Positions 1-8,140 of a stretch of 56,741 nucleotides of DNA are shown one piece after another. Each line of letters starts with the position of its first letter. Within the stretch, counting starts at the first letter, position 1. The stretch is from assembly GCA_944320595.1 (NCBI GenBank), contig CALUIB010000018.1, positions 1 through 56,741 on the forward strand. Direction: 5' to 3'. Both the position numbers and the translations under genes were made by a program. The notes beneath the pieces were generated by a model, which saw only the letters and a list, made by a program, of their open reading frames with translations, searched no databases and was not told the DNA's origin. The stretch is from an uncultured Muribaculaceae bacterium (GTDB taxonomy: Bacteria; Bacteroidota; Bacteroidia; Bacteroidales; Muribaculaceae).

Positions 1-76
1 AAGACAGGCTGCGCCTCGGCTAATCGCAAATTCATGCAAGCATGATTTGCATTTGCGCTCGGCTTGCACTATCTTT
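1..76. repeat. 76-bp direct repeat, copy 1
   Basis: Identical base for base to 165-240. It contains a small inverted repeat (GCAAAT...ATTTGC around CATGC/GCATG) and ends in TTGCACTATCTTT, which carries a near-perfect Bacteroidetes -7 box (TATCTTT followed by C instead of G). A third partial copy of the last 14 bases (CTTGCACTATCTTT) ends at 160. The window starts inside this region, so the repeat may extend further left. Confidence 0.9.
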
Positions 77-103
77 CGATAACATAGGCGGCGTTTCGCG
101 CAT

Positions 104-136
104 TGCCAAAAGAAAAATCGATTTTTCTTTTTGGCA
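104..136. repeat. AT-rich inverted repeat between the direct repeats
   Basis: TGCCAAAAGAAAAATCGA is followed by its near-perfect reverse complement, centred on TCGA at about 118-121 (four A on the left, five T on the right). It separates the two 76-bp repeats. It could be a terminator for a gene left of the window or part of a dispersed element; its role is unknown. Confidence 0.6.
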
Positions 137-164
137 TTACACTCAACTTGCACTATCTTTCCAT

Positions 165-240
165 AAGACAGGCTGCGCCTCGGCTAATCGCAAATTCATG
201 CAAGCATGATTTGCATTTGCGCTCGGCTTGCACTATCTTT
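165..240. repeat. 76-bp direct repeat, copy 2
   Basis: Perfect copy of 1-76. With the G at 241 its end forms a full TATCTTTG -7 box, so this copy seems to supply the promoter of the following glnS gene. Confidence 0.9.
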
Positions 241-241
241 G
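210..241 (+). promoter_or_regulatory. Bacteroidetes-type promoter of glnS
   Basis: TTTG at 210-213, a 20-base spacer, then TATCTTTG at 234-241. Both match the sigma-ABfr consensus (-33 TTTG, -7 TAnnTTTG). The glnS ATG is 47 bases downstream. The promoter lies in the second repeat copy. Confidence 0.6.
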
Positions 242-288
242 CCACATTATTAAAAATAGCTATTGTTTTATAATTTTATTCTTGACTA

Positions 289-2007
289 ATGGCAGAGATT
301 TCAAACAATAATAGCGAAGAGCCTCGCAAGGGCTTGAACTTCGTGGAGCAGATTGTTGCCGACGACTTGGCCGCCGGCAAAAACGGCGGACGGCTCAACA
401 CCCGTTTCCCGCCCGAGCCTAACGGGTACTTGCACATAGGCCATGCCAAGGCTATATGCATGGACTTCGGCGTGGCCGAAAAATTCGGCGGAACTTGCAA
501 CTTGCGTTTCGACGACACCAACCCCACAAAGGAGGATGTGGAATATGTGGAATCGATAAAGGAGGATATTCACTGGCTCGGCTTCGACTGGGGCAACCGG
601 GAATATTATGCATCGGACTATTTCCCGAAGTTGTTTGACCTCGCAATACGCCTCATCAAGGAGGGGAAGGCTTACGTCGATGACCAGTCGTCGGAAGAAA
701 TCGCGGCACAGAAAGGCACTCCCACCTCGCCCGGCACCAACAGCCCATACCGCGACCGCTCGGTGGAGGAGAACTTGGACCTGTTCTTGCGCATGAACGC
801 CGGCGAATTCGAGGAGGGCTCGCGCGTGCTGCGTGCAAAAATCGACATGGCATCGTCGAACATGCACTTCCGCGACCCAATAATGTACCGCATCATCAAG
901 ACACCGCACCACCGCACTGGCACCACGTGGAAGGTTTACCCCATGTATGACTTCGCACACGGGCAGAGCGACTACTTCGAGGGGGTTACGCACTCCATCT
1001 GCACCCTTGAATTTGTGCCTCACCGCCCGCTTTATGACTACTTCATCGACGAGCTGGCCGACGAGAGCTACCGCCCGCGCCAAATCGAGTTCAACCGCCT
1101 CAACCTCACCTACACGGTGATGAGCAAGCGCAAATTGCTGCAATTGGTGAAGGAGGGCTTGGTGGCAGGCTGGGACGACCCGCGCATGCCGACCATCTGC
1201 GGTCTGCGCCGACGCGGCTACACACCCGAATCGATAAAATCGTTCATCGACGCAATTGGCTACACCAAATATGAGGCACTCAACGATATCTCGCTGCTCG
1301 AACACAGCATTCGCGAAGACCTCAACAAGCGTGCCAACCGCGTGAGCGCGGTCATCGACCCCGTGAAGGTGGTGATAACCAACTATCCCGAAGGGCAGAC
1401 CGAAATGCTCACCATCGAGAACAATCCCGAAGACCCCGAGGCCGGCAGCCACGAAATGCCGTTCTCGCGAGAGCTGTACATAGAACGTGCCGACTTCATG
1501 GAAAATCCGCCCAAGAAGTTCTTCCGCCTTGCTCCCGACCGCGAGGTGCGTCTGAAGGCCGGTTACATAATCAAGTGCACAGGTTTCGACAAGGATGCCG
1601 AGGGCAACATCACCGAAATACGCTGCGAATACGACCCCGAGTCGAAGAGCGGTATGCCGGGCTCGATGCGCAAGGTGAAGGGCACGCTGCACTGGGTGTC
1701 GGCCGCGCACTGTAAGGATGCCGAGGTGAGGCTGTATGACCGCCTGTTCAGCTGCGAGAACCCTGCCGAGGAGAAGGACCGCGACTTCCGCGAACTGCTC
1801 AATCCCGACTCGCTGAAGGTGGTAAGCAATGTGAAGATAGAGCCATACCTGGCCGAAACGGCTCACGTGGGCGACCACTACCAGTTCCAGCGCATAGGCT
1901 ACTTCACGGTTGACCCCGACACCAACGCTGCCGACGGCAAGATTGTGTTCAACCGCACCATCTCGCTCAAAGACAGCTGGGCAAAGGAGCAGAGCAAGAA
2001 CAGCTAA
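289..2007 (+). CDS. glnS: Glutamine--tRNA ligase
   Basis: Cytoplasmic class I aminoacyl-tRNA synthetase that charges tRNA-Gln with glutamine using ATP. The 572 residues fit the bacterial/eukaryotic GlnRS length. The Rossmann fold starts early: [14 protein letters not shown] carries the HIGH signature at residues 49-52, and VMSKRK at 277-282 is the KMSKS-type loop. The remainder is the anticodon-binding beta-barrel region. GluRS is less likely, because the N-terminal '[15 protein letters not shown]' form and the C-terminal barrel are typical of GlnRS. It is monocistronic: its own promoter lies at 210-241 and a strong hairpin follows at 2036. The start is the first ATG of the frame, 47 bases after the -7 box, and no Shine-Dalgarno is seen. 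Confidence 0.97.
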   Translation: MAEISNNNSEEPRKGLNFVEQIVADDLAAGKNGGRLNTRFPPEPNGYLHIGHAKAICMDFGVAEKFGGTCNLRFDDTNPTKEDVEYVESIKEDIHWLGFDWGNREYYASDYFPKLFDLAIRLIKEGKAYVDDQSSEEIAAQKGTPTSPGTNSPYRDRSVEENLDLFLRMNAGEFEEGSRVLRAKIDMASSNMHFRDPIMYRIIKTPHHRTGTTWKVYPMYDFAHGQSDYFEGVTHSICTLEFVPHRPLYDYFIDELADESYRPRQIEFNRLNLTYTVMSKRKLLQLVKEGLVAGWDDPRMPTICGLRRRGYTPESIKSFIDAIGYTKYEALNDISLLEHSIREDLNKRANRVSAVIDPVKVVITNYPEGQTEMLTIENNPEDPEAGSHEMPFSRELYIERADFMENPPKKFFRLAPDREVRLKAGYIIKCTGFDKDAEGNITEIRCEYDPESKSGMPGSMRKVKGTLHWVSAAHCKDAEVRLYDRLFSCENPAEEKDRDFRELLNPDSLKVVSNVKIEPYLAETAHVGDHYQFQRIGYFTVDPDTNAADGKIVFNRTISLKDSWAKEQSKNS

Positions 2008-2035
2008 CCCTCTCACATACGTCAAAAATAGCAAT

Positions 2036-2072
2036 GTAGCCCGTTCATGCCACAGTGGCATGAACGGGCTAC
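2036..2072. terminator. Perfect inverted repeat after glnS
   Basis: An 18-bp perfect stem (2036-2053 with 2055-2072, centre A2054) containing TGCCACAGTGGCA. It lies 29 bases after the glnS stop in the gap between convergent genes. No clear T-run follows, so it may be a factor-assisted or bidirectional terminator, or a small dispersed palindrome that serves as one. Confidence 0.6.
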
Positions 2073-2084
2073 ATATATATGCAG

Positions 2085-2105
2085 GGACGCACGAGCCGTG
2101 CGTCC
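2085..2105. repeat. Short perfect palindrome
   Basis: GGACGCACG, AGC, CGTGCGTCC: a 9-bp stem with a 3-base loop. It is one of several perfect palindromes stacked between glnS and the ABC transporter gene. Confidence 0.6.
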
Positions 2106-2174
2106 ACACCAGTAACAAACCGTTATAAATCAATCGTTGCCGTCACCGAAACCACCGAGACGGCAGAGACACCC

Positions 2175-2196
2175 GAGACGATGTACACATCGTCTC
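2175..2196 (-). terminator. Palindrome at the 3' end of the ABC transporter gene
   Basis: GAGACGATGT, AC, ACATCGTCTC: 10-bp perfect arms that begin at the last base of the minus-strand ABC gene. Its GAGACG/CGTCTC ends match the palindrome at 4489-4523. A terminator is likely, although no T-run follows on the minus strand. Confidence 0.45.
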
Positions 2197-3833
2197 TACT
2201 GCATTCTTACTACCTCCGAGCACAGCTCGGCGATGCGCTCGCGGTGGGTAATCAGCACCACCGTCTTGCCCGTCACCTGACCAGACAGGCGTTCCAGCAG
2301 TTCACGTTCGGTCTCGCCGTCGAGTGCCGAACTCGGCTCGTCGAGCAGCAGAATGTTCCCCGGGCGTAGCAATCCGCGCGCAATGGCAATGCGCTGCGCC
2401 TGCCCTTCGCTTAGCCCGGTGCCTTGCTCGCCACACACCGTGTCCATCCCATCGGGCAACGAGAACACGAAATCGGCGACAGCCGTGTGCAGCGCCCGGC
2501 GCATATCATCTTCCGAGGCACGAGAGTTGCCTATAAGCAGGTTGTCGCGAATGGTCCCGCTCAGCAGCGTGTTCCCCTGCGGCACGTATGACAGGTTGCA
2601 CCGCGTCAAGGGCGAAACCATGACCTCCTCCCGTCCGTTATAGATAGAAATCTTCCCCTCCTCGGGCCGGGCCAGTGCCAATATCAGCTTTATAAGCGTG
2701 CTTTTCCCCACGCCGGTCTCCCCCACTATGGCCGTCAGGCTGCCGGGGCGGAAGTCGTGCGTGAAGCCTGCCAGCACTTGCCGCTCGCTGCCGGGATAGG
2801 AGAAACGCACATTCTCCGCGCGTATGCCCAAGCTCCCTTCAAGCCTCACCGGCTCGCCCTGCTCCTCCAATGGCAAGGAGGTAAGCTCGGCAAGCCGCTC
2901 GGTGGCCGTGAACACGCGTATGAATGCCGGTATCTGCCTGCTCATGTCAACCATGGGCCGCTGCACTTGCGACACAAGCTGCAGGAAGGCCGCCATCATG
3001 CCGAAGGTCACCGTGCCCTCGCGCAGCCCGAACACGCCCCACAGGAACGCCACGGCATATCCCGTCATGAACCCTATCTGCACCATCGTGCGAGAGAACA
3101 CCGAGAAATCGGTGCGCCTGTACACCTGCCCTTGCAGCGACCGTTGCAGTTCCGACAACTTGCCGACGGCCTGCCCGGTATATTCCAGCGTGCGCACAAT
3201 GATGCGATGCTGCAAGTTTTCCTGCAAGTGGCTCTGTATGCGGCTGTCGGTATCGCGTATCTCACGCGTCATGCACCGCATCTTCCTCACATAGCTCTTG
3301 CTGAACAGCAAGGCCACAGGCATGATGAACACGAGGATGCCCGCCAGCCGCACGTCGAGCTGCGACAGGAAGAACAACGCCCCACCCAGCTGCACGATGG
3401 TGACCAGCACGGTGGGCACCGTGCGGCAAATGGCATCGGTTATCGACGACGTGTCGGCCTCAATGCGATTGAGCATATCGCCCGAATGGAATGCCTCGCG
3501 CCCGTTCCAGTGGCTTTTCATCAGGTGGGTGAACAACCGGTTGTGCAGGTGGTTGCGCAGCCTGACTTCCGTTCGGTTTGCCAACCGGCTGCGAATTACC
3601 GACAAGACGAGCTGCGTGGCCAGGCAGCCTGCCATCCACCCTATATAAGTGCCGAGGCTGTCGGTCGAAACGCCGGTGGCTATGTCGATAAGATGCTTGC
3701 ACACATACACGAAGTAGAGCGACACGCTCACATTCAACGCCCCGGCCATGGCACAGCACGCCGCCGGGAAACGGAACCCCGCGGAAGCACTCCACAACCA
3801 TCTTGCGCATTCATTTATACGTAGTGACGACAT
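2196..3833 (-). CDS. ABC transporter, fused permease and ATPase (type IV exporter)
   Basis: A 545-residue half-transporter. An N-terminal membrane domain (about residues 15-310, several helices) is followed by a nucleotide-binding domain: Walker A GETGVGKST at 371-379, Q-loop 'SYVPQGN', signature LSEGQ near 474, Walker B ILLLDE near 494-499, and H-loop histidine in 'VLITHRE'. It should act as a homodimer in the inner membrane and export a peptide, lipid or drug; the substrate cannot be read from sequence. No peptidase C39 domain is present. The gene lies 90 bases downstream of an S24/S26 peptidase gene on the same strand, and such a pair fits processing and export of a peptide (inference). 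A lipid flippase of the MsbA type is the alternative. Confidence 0.9.
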   Translation of the reverse strand: MSSLRINECARWLWSASAGFRFPAACCAMAGALNVSVSLYFVYVCKHLIDIATGVSTDSLGTYIGWMAGCLATQLVLSVIRSRLANRTEVRLRNHLHNRLFTHLMKSHWNGREAFHSGDMLNRIEADTSSITDAICRTVPTVLVTIVQLGGALFFLSQLDVRLAGILVFIMPVALLFSKSYVRKMRCMTREIRDTDSRIQSHLQENLQHRIIVRTLEYTGQAVGKLSELQRSLQGQVYRRTDFSVFSRTMVQIGFMTGYAVAFLWGVFGLREGTVTFGMMAAFLQLVSQVQRPMVDMSRQIPAFIRVFTATERLAELTSLPLEEQGEPVRLEGSLGIRAENVRFSYPGSERQVLAGFTHDFRPGSLTAIVGETGVGKSTLIKLILALARPEEGKISIYNGREEVMVSPLTRCNLSYVPQGNTLLSGTIRDNLLIGNSRASEDDMRRALHTAVADFVFSLPDGMDTVCGEQGTGLSEGQAQRIAIARGLLRPGNILLLDEPSSALDGETERELLERLSGQVTGKTVVLITHRERIAELCSEVVRMQ

Positions 3834-3923
3834 ATATCTCTAATTTGGATGATAAATCACAATTAAAAAATGCAACCACAGGGCGGCGCAGCCGTCCAAC
3901 CTCGCTTAACCGCGGCGTGAGGA

Positions 3924-4430
3924 TTACTGCCTGCTCGATTTCTGAGACGTGCGCAGCCTATGATACATTCGGCAAATATACAACAAATATCGCCTCCCCG
4001 GCAACAGCCTGCGCCAGCAGGCCGCCTTAAACCGCTCGGCACGGGAGGCGCATTCCACCGTCCGCCCGTTGCGCACTATGCTTGCCGCCTTGCCCCGCAC
4101 ATCCTCGCGCCTACACTTTTCGGTGACGCACAGGTTGCCGTCGCCCATCAGGGTGAGCCATTCCCCCTGCACCTCGTATATGCGATGCAGCACATAGCCT
4201 TTTCCCGGCACCCGTGCCAGCACTATGTCGCCCACCGCCAAGTCGCCGCCGGCCTGCCGCAGCACCACGCTGTCGCGCCCGTCCACTATGAACGGTAACA
4301 TACTGCGCCCCTTGCCGCGCAAGGTCACCGCCTGCCCCTGCGAGAGCATTCGTTCCACCTCGGCAAAAAACAAGTCGTTGCCTATCAGCAGCTCGTCGGT
4401 AATCGTGTGCATCGTCATATTATATTTCAT
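3924..4430 (-). CDS. S24/S26-family (signal-peptidase-like) serine peptidase
   Basis: A protein of about 168 residues with one peptidase S24/S26 fold. 'GKGRSMLPFI' near residue 45 carries the nucleophile serine in the SMxP box, and 'YVLHRI' near 85 supplies a histidine where Lys is usual in signal peptidase I. That makes it look like the Ser-His (S26B/archaeal-type) branch. No obvious N-terminal membrane anchor is seen and the C-terminus is basic. The start is uncertain: ATG codons lie at 4454, 4430, 4418 and 4412, and the peptide upstream of 4430 is low-complexity and unlike the family. The gene precedes the ABC exporter and could process its cargo (inference). A LexA-like repressor is unlikely because there is no DNA-binding domain. 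Confidence 0.75.
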   Translation of the reverse strand: MKYNMTMHTITDELLIGNDLFFAEVERMLSQGQAVTLRGKGRSMLPFIVDGRDSVVLRQAGGDLAVGDIVLARVPGKGYVLHRIYEVQGEWLTLMGDGNLCVTEKCRREDVRGKAASIVRNGRTVECASRAERFKAACWRRLLPGRRYLLYICRMYHRLRTSQKSSRQ

Positions 4431-4488
4431 CCCCCACCGCCGCCACGGCGGCAAGTAGGGTTCGCAAGTGCAAATATAATTAAAATAA

Positions 4489-4523
4489 CCCGTAGAGACG
4501 GCATAGTATGCCGTCTCTACGGG
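4489..4523. repeat. 35-bp perfect palindrome
   Basis: A 17-bp perfect stem (4489-4505 with 4507-4523) around one base, with GAGACGGCAT inside. It shares the GAGACG...CGTCTC outline with 2175-2196. It lies between two minus-strand genes and just downstream of the ompA-like terminator, so it may be a mobile palindromic element rather than a dedicated terminator. Confidence 0.65.
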
Positions 4524-4525
4524 GA

Positions 4526-4571
4526 AAAATTAAAACAATTCGGGGGCCGATGCAAAGCACCGGCCCCCGAA
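4526..4571 (-). terminator. Rho-independent terminator of the OmpA-like gene
   Basis: An 11-bp GC-rich stem, TTCGGGGGCCG at 4539-4549 and its complement at 4561-4571, with an 11-base loop. On the minus strand it is followed by a T-rich run (TTGTTTTAATTTTT). It starts 22 bases after the stop codon. Confidence 0.85.
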
Positions 4572-4592
4572 TGTTCCACATATAAAAGAGCT

Positions 4593-5789
4593 TTACTTGC
4601 TGCTGGTGATTACGGCGCGGCTCATGCGCGGATCGTCGTAGAACATATTTTCTACGCCACCCTTGTAATCAACCTTCAGCTGCGATGCGTCAACGCCAAA
4701 TTCGTCAACAAGGCAGTCGCGAACGGCCTCGGCACGTTCCTTGCTCAAGCGTTCGTTGAGTTCCTTGCTACCCGTTCCAGCATCGGCATAACCGGTGATG
4801 GTGTAAACCGTCGATTCGTCGCCTGCATTGATAGCGTCGGCAAGCATGCCCAGGCTTACGCGAGCCTGATTCGACAGCGTGCTCTTGCCAATCGGGAACA
4901 CGATAAGCACGTTGGCCGAAGCAATCTGCTTAACAACGGGCTTTTCCTGGCTCTTGCGAGCGAGTTCGTCGGCCAGGCGGGCATTCTCCTCGTTCAGGCG
5001 GTTAAGCTTTTCGCGCATACGGTTAAGCTCGGTGTTGTCATACACGTTGCGAGTAACCGTCTTGGCACGGTTCCAGCCGCGCGGGTTGATTTTGTAGGTA
5101 ATGCCCACGGTAGCGGCAAACAGGCCTTCGCCCCAGCGTCCGCCCGGCTCGCCGTCGAGCTCGTCGCTCGTGAGTGTGCCGCGCAGGTCAAGGTTGATGT
5201 CGATGGCCGAGCTTATGCGGAACGAGTTCATGATACCAAAGTGGCCCGAGATGGCAGCTTCCTTGGGATCATCGGTCACCTTCATCACACCCACACCCAC
5301 ATAGGGGCTGCAGTTATACAAGCGATCCTCTTTGTAGCCGCAAATGATGTTGGTGAAGTTGAACATTGCATCGATTTGGAAGTTGAAATAGTTGAATTTC
5401 GACTTGTAAAGCCCCGAGTTCCAACCTTCAACCAAATCGCCGGTGGAATGGGCCACACCCCAACGGGTGGCTCCCTTTGCCGAAAGGCCGTTGTACATCA
5501 ATCGCACACCAATTTCGGGCGAGAACCATTTGCCCACGGCAATGTCGAGGGCCGGTGACAGGCGCTTGCCGAATTTAAGATTATTGTCGTGGTCGCCGAA
5601 GTACATCTGCACACCGGCACCGGCACTCACAAACCAGTTGCTCCAAAAGCCGTTGGTCTCTACCTTGTGCTTGTCGGTGCTATACTCAATCGTTTCTTCG
5701 ACTACAACGTCGTCTGTTACGGCTTCCTGTGAAAAAGCCGTGCTTGCAGCCGCAAGACAAATGGCTGCAACAAATGTTTTTTTAATCAT
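4593..5789 (-). CDS. OmpA-family outer-membrane protein
   Basis: 398 residues. A signal peptide (about 1-20, ending AFSQ) is followed by a beta-barrel-like region to about 250, with alternating aromatic strands ('FVSAGAGVQMYFGDHDNN', 'SPYVGVGVMKV'). A short coiled coil comes next ('LNRMREKLNRLNEENARLADELARK'-like), then a C-terminal OmpA peptidoglycan-binding domain with 'ITGYADAGTGSKELNERLSKERAEAV'. It should tether the outer membrane to peptidoglycan. It is transcribed alone: a strong terminator follows at 4526-4571 and another precedes it at 5821-5858. Confidence 0.92.
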   Translation of the reverse strand: MIKKTFVAAICLAAASTAFSQEAVTDDVVVEETIEYSTDKHKVETNGFWSNWFVSAGAGVQMYFGDHDNNLKFGKRLSPALDIAVGKWFSPEIGVRLMYNGLSAKGATRWGVAHSTGDLVEGWNSGLYKSKFNYFNFQIDAMFNFTNIICGYKEDRLYNCSPYVGVGVMKVTDDPKEAAISGHFGIMNSFRISSAIDINLDLRGTLTSDELDGEPGGRWGEGLFAATVGITYKINPRGWNRAKTVTRNVYDNTELNRMREKLNRLNEENARLADELARKSQEKPVVKQIASANVLIVFPIGKSTLSNQARVSLGMLADAINAGDESTVYTITGYADAGTGSKELNERLSKERAEAVRDCLVDEFGVDASQLKVDYKGGVENMFYDDPRMSRAVITSSK

Positions 5790-5820
5790 GATTGTTATTG
5801 TTTAAATATTTGCTTTGCTT

Positions 5821-5858
5821 AAAAACCGGGGCCGGAGTTCCATGTTTTCCCTCCGGCC
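5821..5858 (-). terminator. Rho-independent terminator of the fimbrillin-like gene
   Basis: Stem GGCCGGAG (5830-5837) with CTCCGGCC (5851-5858) and a 13-base loop. On the minus strand it is followed by CCGGTTTTT (5821-5829). It begins 28 bases after the stop of the gene at 5886. Confidence 0.8.
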
Positions 5859-5885
5859 ACGGAATAGAGTCGTGAAACACGAACC

Positions 5886-8045
5886 TTATTCTTCCCTCAC
5901 GCAGCGAACGGCATAGGCATCTCGCAGCAGATACTCGTCACGGCCATACGTGTCGATAACGTTGCCCGATGTGCTACCCGCAACCACCGAGCCGGTCTTG
6001 TACTGGTCGGTATTCAGATAACAAGCATATGTTCTGCCGTTTTCTCCCACGAATGCTTCGGCAGCCCACCAGTAACCGCCGTAACCGGCATTCTTCTTCT
6101 CGGTGCCGTTTTTACCTTCGAGCGACTTTAAAGCGGGATAATATACACCCGTGGCATCATCGGCATTTGCCATGAAATGCCAGTCGCTACCCGAAACCTT
6201 GACGTAATTGATGTAATCCAGACGAGCCGTTACAATGGAGTTGCCTTCATCGGGCTCGGTAACATCACTCGTCGTTCCGGTCGGCATATCGGTGAAACCA
6301 CTGAAAGTGAAGATGCTTGCCACGCGATAGCCCACAGGCGACGGGTCATAGATGGTCTTTTGTTGTTTCCATCCCGCACCGGCGGTGCTTGCATCGGTAA
6401 GCGTCTCGGGCAGTTCACGGTCGCCGTCACCCCACAGATAGACATTCGACTCGGCCAGCCAGCCATATTGTGACGATGTAGCCGAGTGGATAAGGTGCAT
6501 AGGGTTATGCACGGCATCGGCAATGGTGGCATCCGTTTCCAGGTTATAGTTGTAACCCTTCAAGTTGCTCATCGCCTCCTTGGTAGTGCCGTCAATGTAG
6601 AAATTGCGAACCTGAATGTCCTTGCTGGGGAACGGGTCCTTGCGCCCCCACTGGTACCGCAAGACATTGTAGTCACTGGATGTGGATTTGGCACTCGACC
6701 TGCCGAGTTCGCGATCCATCACCATGAATTTCGCACCCGCCTGGTTAGTATATTCCACATCCTGAGGCATACCATCCGTACCCCAAATGTGCCAGCTCCA
6801 TAGAATTTCGCCCTTGCATTCGGGCTCGCTGTAAACAGCTATCACGGCATTGCCGTAGATGCTTCCGTTGACCGACGATGCTATGGCGTCGGGTATGGTG
6901 TACACCACACGTCCGTTCTCCACGCGCACATTGGTGACAAAGTTCTTGCGGTCGCTCCACAGCACCTTGGCCGACTTGGGGTTGATGTAAGGCGACTCGG
7001 TGTGGAAACCCGCATTGGGGATGATGCCTTTCTTCCCATTGCCAATGACCGTGGCCTTGAAACTGTGCTCACCAGGCGTAGTCACTATGTAGCAATTGGC
7101 AGTCTCCTCCATCTCTTCTTCAGGAATTTCCTCTACCACAGCCTCATTGTTCACCAGCACCTGCGCCGTCAAGGGCACAATATAATATTTGCCTGCTTCA
7201 AAGTCGCAAAGTGCCGTTGTGGTAAACTCGCCCTCTTGGCGGTCGGTGGTGAAGGTGCATGTCCACTCCTCGCCCTCATGTGCGCCGGGTGCCACTACGG
7301 CATAGGCCACAGCCTTTTCGCGTGCCGTCGGTGGCATGGCAAAGCGTATGGTAATGCCGTCGGTTGTAGCTGCTCCCGGTTGCAAGCCGGCCGCAAGGTC
7401 GGTCAAATCGTAAGTGAAACCGCCCGTCATTGGTGCGCCAGAACCATTGCCTGCCGGGCGGATGGTGACATCCATCAGCAGCTCATCATCGGCAAGATCG
7501 GGATAGCCGGTCAAGTCAATCTCGAAACGCACCAGTGCCGCCATTTGGCGGAAACGCACACGGTAACCGCCTTCGGCAGAAACTTCGATGTTGTCCGATG
7601 CCTTGAAATCCAACGCCGCTACCGACATCTCGTCCCTATACATCTGTTCGTCCGGAATTTCCACCGGAATGGCAGTCTTGTCATTCACGGTTGCCGAATA
7701 CGGATAATAGGCATAAGTCGGCACTTCTCCCTCGGCCAATGTACCTGAGAAAGCCGTGCTTGGAGTGGGTTCGGTGTTGTTACCCTTGAACAGGGCGTTA
7801 ACTTCGGTCACATTTCCGAAAACGCCGATAGAGTCCTCGGCCGACCACTCGATGAGTAGCACACCGTCATCTGCCATCTCGCCCACCTGCGTGCGCGTCT
7901 GCATAAGAGCCGTAAATGCCTCGGTCGAGCCGGTTATGCTTATTTCTCCGGCACCCTGCTGCTCCCCAAGCATATTCGCCATCGGGTCGGAACAGGCCGC
8001 CAAGCAGAATAGGGCTGCGCCGCACATCGTCTGTCTTATATTCAT
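5886..8045 (-). CDS. Fimbrillin-family lipoprotein with a C-terminal FISUMP-like domain
   Basis: 719 residues. A lipoprotein signal ('ALFCLAACS', Cys about 18) is followed by a fimbrillin/Mfa-like beta-sandwich region (about 35-300: 'TRTQVGEMADDGVLLIEWSAEDSIGVFG', 'YAYYPYSATVND', 'RFRQMAALVRFEI'). A middle domain starts at 'ETANCYIVTTPGEHSFKATV', as in many Bacteroides surface adhesins. The end of the protein ('GYWWAAEAFVGENGRTYACYL ... RDAYAVRCVRE') resembles the Fibrobacter-succinogenes paralogous (FISUMP) domain. It is probably a surface-exposed pilus tip or adhesin subunit. It lies 95 bases downstream of another fimbrillin-like gene and ends in its own terminator. Ligand unknown. Confidence 0.82.
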   Translation of the reverse strand: MNIRQTMCGAALFCLAACSDPMANMLGEQQGAGEISITGSTEAFTALMQTRTQVGEMADDGVLLIEWSAEDSIGVFGNVTEVNALFKGNNTEPTPSTAFSGTLAEGEVPTYAYYPYSATVNDKTAIPVEIPDEQMYRDEMSVAALDFKASDNIEVSAEGGYRVRFRQMAALVRFEIDLTGYPDLADDELLMDVTIRPAGNGSGAPMTGGFTYDLTDLAAGLQPGAATTDGITIRFAMPPTAREKAVAYAVVAPGAHEGEEWTCTFTTDRQEGEFTTTALCDFEAGKYYIVPLTAQVLVNNEAVVEEIPEEEMEETANCYIVTTPGEHSFKATVIGNGKKGIIPNAGFHTESPYINPKSAKVLWSDRKNFVTNVRVENGRVVYTIPDAIASSVNGSIYGNAVIAVYSEPECKGEILWSWHIWGTDGMPQDVEYTNQAGAKFMVMDRELGRSSAKSTSSDYNVLRYQWGRKDPFPSKDIQVRNFYIDGTTKEAMSNLKGYNYNLETDATIADAVHNPMHLIHSATSSQYGWLAESNVYLWGDGDRELPETLTDASTAGAGWKQQKTIYDPSPVGYRVASIFTFSGFTDMPTGTTSDVTEPDEGNSIVTARLDYINYVKVSGSDWHFMANADDATGVYYPALKSLEGKNGTEKKNAGYGGYWWAAEAFVGENGRTYACYLNTDQYKTGSVVAGSTSGNVIDTYGRDEYLLRDAYAVRCVREE

Positions 8046-8094
8046 CCTTTATTTTTTATTCTCGGTTGTTTATATTTTGTTATAGTAGTGTAAC

Positions 8095-8127
8095 CGGGCA
8101 GCAGCGACAACCGTTGCCGCCCGGCAA
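8095..8127 (-). terminator. Hairpin between the two fimbrillin-like genes
   Basis: CCGGGC at 8095-8100 pairs with GCCCGG at 8119-8124, with an inner GCGAC/GTTGC pairing. It starts after a run of seven T on the minus strand, and the far side has only TTACAC, so termination is probably partial. It may separate expression levels of the two genes. Confidence 0.4.
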
Positions 8128-8140
8128 AAAAACACACTTT

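Noticed and set aside
1-240. CRISPR array
   Set aside because: Only two identical 76-bp copies with an 88-base interval and no cas gene; unit size and content do not fit CRISPR.
301-2133. A 610-codon open frame on the minus strand opposite glnS
   Set aside because: It is the antisense of a clear glnS gene, has no domain or signal I recognise, and its composition (long Val/His/Leu runs) is what GC-rich coding DNA gives on the other strand.
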